A stretch of DNA of 64,000 bases from Plicaturopsis crispa FD-325 SS-3 (taxonomy: Eukaryota; Basidiomycota; Agaricomycetes; Amylocorticiales; Amylocorticiaceae), in the NCBI GenBank assembly GCA_000827205.1, contig KN832556.1, positions 2,164,969 to 2,228,968 of the forward strand. Reading direction: 5' to 3'. The translations under genes were made by a program, and so were the position numbers. The notes under the pieces were generated by a model, which saw nothing but the letters and a program-made list of their open reading frames with translations, was not told where the DNA came from and ran no database searches. The first letter of the stretch is position 1. Each line of letters starts with the position of its first letter. This document shows positions 1 to 12,611 of this stretch, one piece after another.

Positions 1-184
1 GCGAGGTCTTGTTCCCGTTTCCTGCTCGTGTTTTCTTGCCGGTCTAGTCCTCACCGATACTGGCACGCTCGACGGCTAACGATGGAACACTACCGGCCAG
101 CCAGAAGCAGCAGTGGGGTCTATGATACTGACATTGGCACGGAGGCGCGTAGTATTGCGTCTGGGTCGCAGGCATCGCTCGGTC

Positions 185-245
185 GTGAGTAAAGACGCGC
201 CTTCACCGACTAGTAATGTGCTCACAGCGGGGTCGCTAATTGTAG
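185..245 (+). other. Candidate 5'-leader intron of the Tag1-like gene
   Basis: A GTGAGT donor at 185 and a TTGTAG acceptor ending at 245, with a CTAAT branch-like site just before it, outline a 61-bp intron of the size used throughout the window. Splicing it would not keep ATG122 in frame with the main ORF. It therefore fits an intron in the untranslated leader and favours ATG260 as the start. Confidence 0.35.
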
Positions 246-259
246 GCAATGCGGAGGAC

Positions 260-3200
260 ATGGCCCATGACGCACCCCCAGTCCCGCAGCGGACAACAGC
301 GGCGGGTGTTCCAGTAACTGGCGCTGCCGCCGGTGCAGCCGCCGCTGACGCGTCAGGAAGTGCGAAGGAGGGTGATGCTGCAGCACCTGCAGCGGCTGCG
401 ACGGCCGTCAAACCTCCATTTTACAGACAAAAGTGGTTCAAAATTGCCAACGCCATCTTAATTCCTATAGGAATAGCGCTACTATTCATCCTGCTGTACC
501 CCGTCGTCAAAGCTGTCTCCCAGCTAGTCCTGAACAGAGCTGTTCTAAATGTCGACACGGCCTCGATTTCTTCTCCGCAAAATGATACGTGAGTAACCTT
601 TAGCCACAACAATTGAATTTTAACTGAATACGATTTCTTAGCTTTCAGCTGGGCCTTAATGGAGTGGTGAGGCATTTTTTATTTCCGGCGAAGAAGCGGT
701 ACTTAGTCTCTGATTTTTGTAGGTCACCCACACGGGCATTTTCAGTGCAACTATTGAATTTCAGGAACCCCTGAACGTCTCTTGGGTGTACGGGGACGAA
801 GTGATACCCATAGGGACGATGCCAATGCAAACCATCCACGCTCACAGCAAACGCGCCTATATTAACGAAACTACAACCTTCTCGATTACCGACCAGGATG
901 CCTTCGGAAAATTCGCCGCGTACATGATTACTGCGGAAGCTTTCACTTGGCGCTTGCACACCAGCTCATTGAGAGTCCAAGCGATGAAATTCCCATGGGA
1001 GCACGGTCTGAAAATGACTAAGGACGTTACTTTGAAAGGTGGGCACGATTTGACCTAGTGTAAATTCCGTTTTTTACTTCTCTCGGGCTAGGCATTCATA
1101 GTTTCGACGGAAACGTTGCTCTGAAATCGCTTTCGCTCCCCAGCGATAATCCTGCAGGCGGTATTGACTTCGTGGCAACGACGACTCTCAATAACCCGAG
1201 GTAAAATACAATCCTCCTCCGTGATGTTTCGGCTCAACGTCTCCGGCCAGTCCATTTGCTTTGGGTCTAGGCACCGTAGTTTTCGATTTAACGACCAACG
1301 GTACCTACATTGGCACGGGAACCGGGAAAAATGTATCAATTGTGAGTTGACGCGCGTATAACGTTTTGGAACTCGCTCACTCGCATCATAGGTCCCCGGA
1401 TCTAACGACATAACGCTTTCCGGTATCCTTGTACCGCAAACATCTACTAAGGGCCTCGCCGACGTTTCGCAACTCTTCACGAACTACATTAACAGCGACG
1501 TCACGCCTGTCCTCGCAACGGGGCAGTCGACTCTACAAAACGATGGATCCGCTGTGTCGTGGCTCAGTCAAGGACTCAAGAGTCTGACTCTCAGTGTCCC
1601 GTTCACTTCCCCCAGTCCAATTAACCCGATTCAGAGCATCAACATCGGGTACCTTACCCTCGGCTTTGCGGCGGAGACACCATGGCAGCCTAGCATCGCA
1701 AGTGATGCTGTTCAGGCCGCGATGAGTACGCTTATCCTTCGTAGTAGCGCAGACGAGATTCTGACGGCTTTTGACATAGAACTTCCGTTCGGGTTCGGTT
1801 TGTCTGTGAACGACATTCAGAATGATTTCAATATCACGAAGAACGCGTTGACCGTCGCTGGCCTCAGTACGGTGGGTCGTTTCGAACCAGGTTTATATGT
1901 ATGTTGCTGATATCCTGATAGCCACTGGGTGCCTCCAAATCTGCTGTCAAAGTGTTGGGACCCACTGACACGGAGGGCCAAATCAACATAACGATCGCCA
2001 ACACGAACTTGTCGACGACATCTGCCAACTACGATACATTCTCCTTGTTTAGTACGTACCCACCTCTGATTCTCGCGGCGTTTTTCTTAATCGTTTCTTT
2101 GTAGATGGTAATTTGACTGACCTCGCATATGCGGACTTCCGCCTCGTCGGCAACTCTCGCGCGGTCGCGAACATGAGCGTCGGACAGATCACCCTCGACC
2201 CTATCAAGGTGAACGTGTCGACAGGCCTGGGAGGACTGAAGGGTCTCAACGGATATGTTACAATTAACAACGTCGACGTGACCGGTGGGACCTCAGACTA
2301 CATCGAACTTGGTATCAATGGTGAGGATTTCACCATGTCCTCTGGTCTATATTCTGACTCTTATACTGTGCAGTGACTATCGTCAATCCGTCGCAATTGA
2401 ACCTGTACACCGAAGACCTGAGTCCGTCACAATCTATCTCGTGTTACTTACTTTAATACTGACCTTCCGTTAGGCCTACAACTCGGTCGAAATGGGCAGT
2501 ACATCGGCACGACTTTGCTTCCTAACTTGACAATTAACATGGGCAAAAACGTCCTTGCCGCAAAAGGCTTCTTCCAAGTGAGTCCATGCCAAGTTTTCGC
2601 ATCGATGTCATGAGGCCGACTCCTTTTCTGTACTAGCCCAATCTCAACTCCCAAGGCGGTCAGACATTGAACGATTTCGTCGGACAAAGAGGTACGGGCT
2701 TAGCCCATTGTTCTCTGCCAGCTTACTGATAATACATAGATGTCGAGGTGGGGATCGCTGGGTACGAGAAGAGTACAAACATCACGTCGCTCTTGCATGC
2801 GTTCCAAACCCTCAATATCTCGGCGATCCTTCCTGGCCTCAAGCAGAGTTTACTGGATTCTACCGCACTAAAAGGTTTTGACTTTCGTTATCTTCACCGC
2901 CCTTGTATGTGCTCATTCGTTCAATTCCAGTCCTATCTACCACTGGCCGCGAGAACAACATAAGTCATGTCACCGTCGATCTTGCCAACCCGTTCACGGC
3001 GGGTCTCGAAATCACGAAGATCTCATCGACGGTCTCGTCGCACGGGCTCAACCTAGGATCCATCGAGATGAACACGAATTTTTCGTCTCCCGGGAAGCAG
3101 AAAACGACCTCTCCGCTGCTCGATCTCAACATGAACTTCGACCCGCCGACGCTTTTCACCTTGACTCGAGTCCTCGCCGTTGAGGCGGGCTTGGATGTAG

Positions 3201-6200
3201 CACCTCTGGACGGTATAGTACAGCTGGGCAATATACAATATGTGCAGGCGACTAGCGCAGATAGCAAGCGCTCTGCGCTTAGCCGTCGCAACCTGTATAC
3301 GTATGTTATCTTTCTCTCGCGATGTGACGAGAGTTGATCATATCTTGCAGCGGCTTCAACTTGCCAACGTTTGTGCAAGGCGCGTTCAAGAAGCTACGCT
3401 CCGACGTGAACCTCACGGCTGGTGTAACGATTGGTAAGGCGCTCTCTGAATGATATCCTGCTCGCTCTGCTAATGCTGTCCAGGTGGATATTCGACGACT
3501 CTGGAATACCAGCAAGAGTCGGTCCAGACCTTGACAGACGATAGCTTGAATTACATATTGCCAGTCCTAGCGCAGCCGATTGTGCAGAAAATCGTCACTG
3601 GCTCTGTTCTTGGGTCAGTGTCTTGTGCTCGTGGGCTATCCATTTTCTGATATATAACTACAGGCTTGAGACCGTTCTCATATCCAACCCGGGCGAGAAC
3701 TCGTTCAGTAAGTCTCACGACAAACTACTGGCAGAAATCGACTTATGCAAGTGTTATAGCCACGAAACTGACGGGAAGCATCACTAATGCTGGACCATGT
3801 AAGTTGAATCTATCTCGCCCTGTTTTTTACACCTTACCGGATTTGCAGTCGACGCAACTATTCACTTCGGCTCCGGGCTCACGGTGGCCTGGTCTGGCAA
3901 GCCACTCGGCACGATTAAGATGAGCGACGTGAAGCTTTCCGCGGATGTTGGCGCCACTTTGGACCTTGAGTCTGCTTTCGAGGTTGCGGATGTCGATCAT
4001 CTCACCGACTTCACGAAAGTATGTGTATTGATTGGTCGCCCAATGGCCCCCATGCTGATGTGTCTTCCTAGACGCTTTTAACAGCAGAATCGTTCGACTG
4101 GGATATTTCTGGCGAGAACCTGACTAGTGAGTACTGTCTGTATACTGACAAAGTGAAGCAAGGGATTAACATATCGAAACGTCAATAGTCAGCGCACTCG
4201 GTTAGTCCCACATCTTGGGTCGGCACCTACAATCGCTGACCTATCGTCTAGGTATCAGCGTTGATAGCATCAACCTCACCACAAAATCGGTCACTCTGAA
4301 GGGTATGAATGGTCTCAAAAATGGTGTCAAGATAAACTCTTTCGATCTGCCGGCCAACGACCCCGCCGGTGGTATTCACTTGACCATCCAATCCGAAGTC
4401 ACAAATGTTCGTGTATCATCCACATTCGCAACTTTTCGATGCTGATGCTGCGGTGTGAACAGCCATCTCAAGTCGGTGTTTCCTTGAGCTCCATCGGTTT
4501 CAATGCGTTCTACGGAGATACCAATCTTGGCCCCGTGGCATCTACGAATTCATTTACGCTCACGCCTGGAGGCACGACCTCGCTACCTTTGGCCGGACGC
4601 CTCCAAGCACAGACGGCATCAAGCGGTCTCGCGGATGTCTCCACCGTGTTCAACAACTTTATCCACGGGAAGGATAGTAATGTCTCCGTTACGGGAACCA
4701 GTGCTGGCCCTAGCGACGTACGTCTTACAACTTGTGAAAGTCATCCCAAGCTGACTTATTATCCCAGGTGACGTGGCTCAACACAGCAATCAAAAGCCTC
4801 CAGGTCGCAACGGTCTTGCCAAACCAGGGCGTCCTGAACATCATCAAGTCTATCAGTCTTGACCAACTGCAGTTGATGTTTTCGGAGGATAGTGCTTATG
4901 CGCCGCCAACGGGCAGCAACCAAACTGAAGCTGCCTTCACGATTCCGTTCAACTTCCCCATTGATATTACGGCGCTGGAACAAAACATCACGGTCGGCTA
5001 CCAGGGCTCAGATTTCGCGGAGCTCGTCATCCCAAAAGGTCCTAGTACAACAGACGTGCAGCAGAGGATTATCCACCTGACCTTCGCTAACGTTCCGTTC
5101 GCTGGGTATTCCGACAAGCATAGCGTCTTCAACGACTTCCTAGCCGCCACCACAATGGGATCGAGCCAGACCATCAGTCTCGCCGGCAATGCGAACACCG
5201 AGGCGAGCACAGCAGTCGGCGTGCTGTCCCTCACCGATATCGCCTTTTCCGTGGACACAACTATCAAGGGCTTGCAGGGCTTGACTGCCAAACCTGCCCT
5301 AGTCAGCAACTTGGATGTCAACCACGGATATTCGGACTACCTGCTTATCAAGGTGGACACTGCATTGTATAATCCAAGGTGAGACCTTCGACTTATTTCT
5401 TACGGAGACAAATCTGAAGTCGTACATTTTTAGCAATCTCACTATCGGTCAGCCTATTCGTCTCTGTGTGGGACATACTGCTAACACCAATTTATCATCG
5501 CTGCAGGCACCGGGGACGTGTCTTTCGGTCTTCAATTCCAGTATGTCAAAGTCTTACAATTAACGCAGCAGTAGGCTCATGTTATACAATCGCAGGGGTC
5601 AGACCATCGGATCTGCCGGTCTCAGCAACATGATCATAAAGCCGGGGAACCTGTCGTATCCTACCGACGTCAAGTACTCGCCCCAGGGTGGTGCGGTGTC
5701 CGCTGGCCAAGCTCTCCTGGAGAACTATCTACAAGGCGTTAACTCTGATACGACTATTCTCGGGTCGACGGAGTCAACACCCATTGCTTCTCTGCAAGAG
5801 GCTTTGTCGGAAATCAAGCTCACTCCCGTCACGATACCAGCCCTTCACCAGAACCTCATCACCAGCGCCTCTCTGACATTCCCGATCGACATTGTGAAGA
5901 CAGGGATCGCCCAGTCCGATTTCTCGTTAGCCAACCCATTTACGGCCAGCATCAATCTTCTGCAGGTGACTGCGACAGCAATCTACCAGGACTTGATGCT
6001 GGGGAAGATCGACCACGTTTCCCTGTCGTTCCATGCTGACGGCCACAGCAACGAGACGTCTTCCAAGCTCCCGTTGAATTTCAATCTCGACCCCGTAACG
6101 ATCGTGAAGCTGGTCACCTACGCATCACAGGAACACAACGTCGACATAGGCCCATTGACAGATTTGTTCAAAATCGTTCTCCAGAATCCCAATGGCGGGT

Positions 6201-9200
6201 CGTCGGTATGCAGTAATTTGTCTGGTTGCACTTGTTCACCCCGTCTTACCTTTAGAACCAGATCAACACTAGCGTTGACACCAACGCCCCCACCTGTGTC
6301 AGGTGAGTATCCTAAAACAAGTGTTTATGCCCAACATACTGACGAGTTTCCAGCGGAAAGCAGTTCGACATTGACGATGCTATTTTGAACTCCCTCAAAG
6401 GACTTGAGGTCACATTGGAAGTTCAATCTTCTGTCAAGCTCGATGATTGTGAGCGCATCGCACTGTTCTAGCTCGACGACATCGATGAGCTAACCGGATC
6501 ATTAGATGCCACGGATCTCGCATTCAACCAGTCGAAAGTTCCAGCGATCGTAAGTGGCGTCCTCAGCAGTCTACCGTGCATACGCTTATATGCAAATATT
6601 CATAGACCGACAAGACGGCGCTGTACTTGATCGGTGCTGTATCCCGGCCTATCGCTCAAACCCTTGTGGACTCCGCCGTGTTGAAATTCACGGAGGCCAA
6701 CATCACGTATGTGTAGTTCTATTCTGTTCCAGATAATCTAATTAAATTTTATGGATAGGAATCTCGCCAATGATGGGTTTGACTTATCTTTGAGCGGATC
6801 GCTGACTGATGTCGGTCCACTCGACGTAGTGATCACATTTGTAGAGGGAGTAGAGTGAGTGTTGTTCATTTTTCTCTAGGCATGCTCTTTAATATCCTCG
6901 TTACAGCGTTACGTGGCAAGGAAACAAGATTGCAACTATCGCTCTTCCTCCAGGTCAGCCACATTCATCTCGTTACGAATGCTCACATATTTAAAGGATC
7001 TTGGTTCTAGCTTGTGCGGCCGCGAACGCAGGTCTCCCCGAGTACACACCCAAGGGTCACCTAACGATCACGGATCAAGACCAGTACGTAGCAGCGCATC
7101 TCGTTCGATGAAAATTACTTACGAGGCCTTAGATTCACGACTTTTGCAACATACCTTTTGCATAACGAGGAGTTTGAATGGACGATTTCGACGGACAAGC
7201 TACGACTAAATGCACTCGGCACTATCTTTGACAATGTTTCCCTGTCGAAGAAGGTCTCATTCAAGGCGTTTAATGGTCTTCCTGGGGTCACGATTAGCAA
7301 CTTCGAGCTGCCTGGAGATTACCCTGGTGGAGGTATCACAATTGCTACAGACGCCGATATCCCGTCCCCTGCGCGTGCGTAGCGTCTTCCTACACTGACA
7401 TGCGGTTGATTCTGACAAAACCCCGTAGAGCTCGGTATTGATCTGGGAACGGTCGGTTTCGACGCCTACTTCGACAACACATTGGTCGGACGTGAGTGTC
7501 TCCTGTATTGTCTCCATGAATACTCAGTTGGTAACATCCCGCTCCAGCCCTTTCGGGAGACAATCTGTTCTTGGCCGCATCGACAACAACCAAGGCCTCG
7601 CTCAGTGGACACATCATCCCGCAAAGTGGATCCGACCTGGACACCATCGGCACTCTCTTCTCCAAGTTCCTGGCGGGTGACAACCAGACTCTGTCTGTCA
7701 AGGGCTCTTCCGTGCAACCGAGCGGCTCTAGCGAGCCCGTATCCTGGCTAAGCACGGCGTTCAAGACCTTGACGCTCGACGTGATTCTCCCGGGCCACAA
7801 ATACACGGTCAGGCGCTGCCTTTCTGCATAACGTTGAGCGCGCTTGCTCACACCTTGACATAGATCATCCAATCAATTGCGCTCAATGACCTGAGCATCG
7901 AGATGACAAGCCAGGATGAGGCCTATGCTCCTCTCGCAGGCTCCAATTATACGCTTGCGGAGTACAAGAATCCGTTCGGATTCTCTTTGCAAGTTATCGA
8001 GTCGGCGGTGGATATGGTCATTAGTATGGGCGGTACCGACACTGCACACGTGAGTTTCTTTAGCCTACACTTAGCGCAGAGGATGGGAAATCTGAATGGC
8101 GTCCTGTTTAGCTCAAACTGCCGAAGGCACCGACCGTCGGCGGAGTGTCGACTGGAAACGTCGCCGACCTTGTTATCAGCTTCGAGAAGCAGACCCTGCA
8201 GTCTGTGAACGACGGCGCTTTCCAGTCTCTGTTCCAGACGGTGACTGACAAGACTGAGGCTGACCTCAACCTCAACGGCACTGCTGATGTCACGGCGAAG
8301 ACGAGCATCGGCGACGTCCCCATAGCAGGCATACCGTTCAGTGTTCCTTCGAGTCTCAAAGGTTCGTTTTCGCCCCCTTGCAAACCGCACCACCATGCTA
8401 ACTCTTCCTAGGTATCAACGGGTTTGGTGGCAATGCACCGTTGAGCAACGTTTCCATCACTGGCAGCGGTGGGAATGGAGGCAATCAGTATATCACGGCG
8501 CCTCTCCTAACGACCCTCGAAAATCCGTCGAACGTATCGCTGCAGACCGTCGACATTGCGCTTCCCGTGTACTACTCCAACGTCATGATCGGCCGTGCCG
8601 CTATCGACGTGAGTTCCTTCCCTCTTACCACCACCATAGATACTAATCCCGCGTCACCTAGCCATTCAACCTCGTTCCCGGGACGAACAAAGTCCCCGCG
8701 GTATTCCACTACGGCCCGGACAACGCCAACGACACCACGGCGCAGAGCTTCCTGACGGACTACCTGCAGAGCGCGAAGGAGCTCGCGCTGACGATCAAGG
8801 GCGACGGGCAGAGCAGCCCGTTCGGGTCGCTGCAGCCCGCGCTGGAGGGCATCGAGCTGCACACGAGCCTGACGGGCATCAACGCGCCGCCGATTATTAC
8901 GCATGTGTCGGTCGGGATTAGCGTTAGCACGCTGTTCAATAACATGGTTGAGACTAGCTTTGATGTGCGTCTCATCCCCTCCCCTCCCCTCCCCTTCCAT
9001 CCCATCCCATCGCAAGTGTAACCTCCCGCGTGTGTGCGTATACTAACTTGCGTGTACTAGATCTACAACCCGATCAACGCGGACCTGAAGATCACCTTCG
9101 CGCAGGCGGACGCGAAGATCAACGGGGAGACGTACGCGAACTTCGACCAGCCCTTCGCGTCGTTCGTCGTGCCGCCGGGCCAGACGGTGAACAGCGGCAC

Positions 9201-9760
9201 GTTCGGGAACGTCCTCCTCCCCAAGGGCGCGCTCGCCTCGCTCGCTATCATCCCGCTTGGGTACCTCGATATATCTTGTACCACGACTGTCGAGTGAGTG
9301 CCCTTCCTCTCTGTCTTTCCTTTCTGGCTGTCTGTGTGTGTGGATGAAGCGATGTGCTGACGGGTTAAAAGGGTCGCGGTGGGCGGGTACTCCATCCCGT
9401 GGCTACATCTCACGCAGGACCACGTCCCGACGGACTATAGCATCGAGCTCGGGCTCGACGGGCTGAAGGCGCACGCCGCGGCGCTCAAGAGCTCATCGTT
9501 GCTCAGCGTGAGCGGGTCTAAGACCGCGTCGGGGTCAGCATCGGCGTCGACGAGCAATGTACTCAGCGGGATTTTCGGCTCGTCGAGCACGACTGCGAGC
9601 GCTACGCCGACGTCTTCGAGCGCTGCGCCCGCGTCGTCGTCGTCGTCGGCATCTAGTTCGGTGAGTATTTGACCTGCGTCTGGGCTGTGAGTGTTGCACT
9701 GACTGAACGCGATTTTCTCAGACTGGCGGTGTCCTGGGTGGAATCCTCTCCAAGGCATGA
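260..9760 (+). CDS. Giant vacuolar/membrane protein with repeated DUF3712 (Tag1-like) modules
   Basis: Many-exon gene, roughly 25 exons, for a protein of well over 2,000 residues. The start at 260 has a good context (GGACATGGCC). The N-terminus is Ala/Pro-rich and is followed by one membrane span at about residues 62-84 (core ILIPIGIALLFILLYPVV). The remainder is repetitive beta-rich lumenal or extracellular sequence of the DUF3712/LEA-like type known from yeast Tag1, a vacuolar membrane protein linked to terminating autophagy. Three long modules are visible: blocks such as NPAGGI, DPAGGI and GGGI near 1.16, 4.36 and 7.33 kb, and WLSQGLKSLTL, WLNTAIKSLQV and WLSTAFKTLTL near 1.56, 4.77 and 7.74 kb. 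The C-terminus is Ser/Ala/Thr-rich and stops at 9758-9760. Yeast Tag1 is much shorter, so this is an expanded form. The family call is good; the function is inferred from yeast. Confidence 0.85.
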
Positions 9761-10542
9761 CACTAGCACCCTACTTATTTCTTCGGACGAGGACATTTAT
9801 CTCGAGTGATTTAAGCATTCGGACACTTCATCTATCCTCCCTCCCTCCTCCTCCTCCTCCTCCTTACACACATCCCTACATATACTCGAGCGACACTTCC
9901 CTTTCTTTTCCTCCGGGACCCTTTCATTCACATACATACCACCTGAAAATGCACATATCCCTTCGACTTTGTTTTTATTCTGAATCCGACTGGCCTTTAT
10001 ATCGACAGCGCTGTAACAGTAGTCGTCGCCCCGCCCCTGCAGCATCGAATTGTACCTGTAGTATAGCACAGTAATGGTTGTTAGTGTTTAGTTACTCATG
10101 CCCTCATGACACACAACGCTAACATTCACACTCGAGGGATGTCGATGCAGAAGCGTGAGCAACGTATGATCCCATTTGCAAACCCTCGTACCCTAAAGAT
10201 GTGTCGCCAAGTAGTTTACAAAGGAGTCCAAAGTCTGTCACTGTTAACGTAAACTGTTTCCCGTATGTGTGGGGTGTGGGGGGTGGGTGCTACAAGTAGT
10301 GCAAAGGTCCGAAAAGTGTCCAAATGCTAGGTAAGTGTCCGTGTACAGTGCAGTGTACAACAAGCAAGAGTCCGTGTCGTGGGTTTGGTTTGGTGGTAGG
10401 TAGGGTGGGTAGGGTGTGAATGTCCGTCGTCGTCATGAGTGAGTTGTCCATCGTCGTCATCATCATCAGCTGCGTCGAAGCGTCATCAGCTGCGTCGAAG
10501 CGTTTTGAGGGACGTACGCCCATTTACGGATGCGCGTGCCTT
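9761..10542. other. Intergenic, convergent 3' ends
   Basis: No gene seen. It holds the 3' flank of the Tag1-like gene with a pyrimidine-rich stretch including a short CTC microsatellite near 9845-9865. Near 10462-10502 a 20-bp direct repeat (core TCATCAGCTGCGTCGAAG) lies just past the stop of the gene on the other strand. Confidence 0.5.
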
Positions 10543-11295
10543 CTACGCAGTGATCGTGAATTCAGGGCTCCAGTCTCCAGAGTCGCCGAATACTGCAGCA
10601 TATCGATTAGCATCATTCACTGTATGTAGATCTACCAGAAAAAGCAACGCACGGTTGATGATATAGTCGCTAGCGGGCGCGACGGAGGGGACGGTGACGT
10701 TGAAGGAGCCGAGGAGGATGCTGAACTCGGACGCGAGGAGGATCGCTGGTGATGTGGAGAGCGTGCAGAGTGATGAGGAAGTACAGAATGAACAGGAAGT
10801 GCAGAGTGATGAGGATGTATAGGAGCAGAGGGAGCAGGAGGAGAGGAGGGAGAGGGGGCTGAAGTCAGACGGTTGGCTCACACGGCAGGCAAGGGGGGAG
10901 GGGAGGGGAGGAGTACGTACGTTTGATGGCATTGTCGCCTTTGCGCAGGTAGATCTGGCCCTCGCCGTTGGTGATCTGTTTCGGCGGGTTCGTCGTGTCC
11001 CTTTTTATATCCATGCGTTAACACCAAGACGCACGGAAATATTGACACTCGCAGGAATACAGAACGCAGGAATATGGGAATACGGGCAAGCAGAAGGGGA
11101 GAGAAAGAGGGCTTACCAAGTAACATTATGCGTCTCGCCCACAGCCCACGTCGTCCCCGCAGTGGGGTACGTCACAGGCGGCGTGTACACGTCGCGCGCT
11201 GCTGCGATCGGGTGCGCGGCGGCGAACTGGAGCTGGAGAGCGCAGAGGGCGGCGAAGAGGAGGGCGAAGAGGAAGTTCATCGGGGACATCGACAT
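10543..11295 (-). CDS. Small secreted Kre9/Knh1-like (Ser-Thr-rich GPI-anchored family) protein
   Basis: Four exons on the minus strand (11117-11295, 10921-11000, 10653-10745, 10543-10592) give 133 residues in a single frame. A signal peptide (MSMSPMNFLFALLFAALCAL, cleaved before HPIA) precedes a single Kre9/Knh1-like N-terminal domain. Recognisable family blocks are YPTAGTTWAVGETHNVTWDT, GQIYLRKGD, FSILLGSFNVTVPSV and LFGDSGDWSPEFTI. Family members are wall-associated or secreted; Kre9/Knh1 act in beta-1,6-glucan assembly in yeast. The protein ends right after the domain, so the Ser-rich tail and GPI signal of longer members are missing and it is probably freely secreted. A good TATA box lies about 120 bp upstream. 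The domain is confident; the precise role is unknown. Confidence 0.85.
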
Positions 11296-12611
11296 GGCGT
11301 GAGTATTAGGCGGGAGAGGCGTGCGGGGTCGTAAAGTGGATTAGAGTAGAGAGTAGGGAGGAGGCAAGGGAGGAGGAAGGGGTGGAGAGTGAGTGTGGAC
11401 ACAGAGTAGCTGCCCTTTTTATATGTCGTGCGCTTCGTGCGTTTTCGGCGTTCAGTGGCATAGCCCACGAGGCGGTGCCCTGCCCGAAACGCAGTGCCGC
11501 GTCCCAAAACCGCAGGCGTATAGGGCCGTGGGTATACATAGCACGGAAGCTTGTGGAACGTCCTGAGTCATCGGTGCGGTCATGCCTCCCCATTGCTTGC
11601 TTATTCCATGGGATAGCCTGGCAGTGGGAGGAAGTGTATCGGGGGATCGGAGATGATGTGCCGGTGCGAGTTTTTGCGTGAAAAGTGACATGAAGCTGGG
11701 CTAGACCGGAGGCGAGAACAGAGAATGTTCAGGAAGTGCGAAGAAAGACAGAAAGACGACAGTGCTTAGTGAAAGACGAAGTGCTTAGTGTCCGTGCACA
11801 GCGTATCGCGGGGGCATGCAGCTTCAACGCGGCACGGATTCACCAGGGATTTTCGTGGCGCCGAACCGGCTATGCAACGGCTCGAGCGAAGTAGCCGCAA
11901 GCAATAGAGCGGGAAGAGAATAGCACATTGCTATCGGCGCAGGACCAGTAGCGGTAGCAGTCGAGTAGACTTGAGTTGAAGCCAAATGGTGCTGTAAATC
12001 TAAGCGAGGGAGACAAGAAAAGCAGTGGCACATGGGCTAGCCGGTTATCAGCCTAGGGCCCTTCAGTCACTGTTGCTTCAGCCTCGAATGTTATGCTAGC
12101 TTGAAGTTGAAGCGCACACCCGTACGTGGGGCGCCTACTAACGCACTCCTGTGACCAACCTACGACTAACGATTTCGAGAGTGGTCTTTGAGTGGTTTCC
12201 GGGCCGAGCTGCGTTGAGCTAATACTCATGCACATGGGTTCTGGTGTGCGCTCATTCGCAGGGGCATTGTGAAGAGTCGCTGCTTCAAAGGGCCTCTGCA
12301 CGTCTCGATCATCAGCATACGGGGTGGGGAGGTGCACAAGCACAACGACGCCATGAGTAGCAGGCAAAGTCCACTCAACCCGGGATGCATGCAAGGTGAA
12401 GAGATCGTCTACGTCTGTGCTCGGGAGAGATTTCTATGATCGCCCAGCTACTAAGTATGCGTACCAGCTGTGTACTGCATGTACCATTATTTATTTATTA
12501 TTTTTCTGTCCTGAAATGGGACGCGCTGTGCACGCGCCACGCATCCCGCATCACGTGCCGAAGCCATCGAGTCCCAAATCTGAGCCAACGCTACCGCGCC
12601 TCGAACTCGCC
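11296..12611. other. Divergent promoter region
   Basis: No supported gene between the Kre9-like gene (-) and the SNARE gene (+). Several open frames here have low complexity and no family signature. It should hold both promoters. Confidence 0.5.
11416..11423 (-). promoter_or_regulatory. TATA box of the Kre9-like gene
   Basis: TATAAAAA on the minus strand about 121 bp before the start codon at 11295. The position suits a TATA-driven, inducible secreted-protein promoter. Confidence 0.5.

Noticed and set aside
10462-10502. CRISPR-like or regulatory repeat
   Set aside because: Only two adjacent 20-bp copies without spacers, in a eukaryotic intergenic region; a simple tandem duplication.
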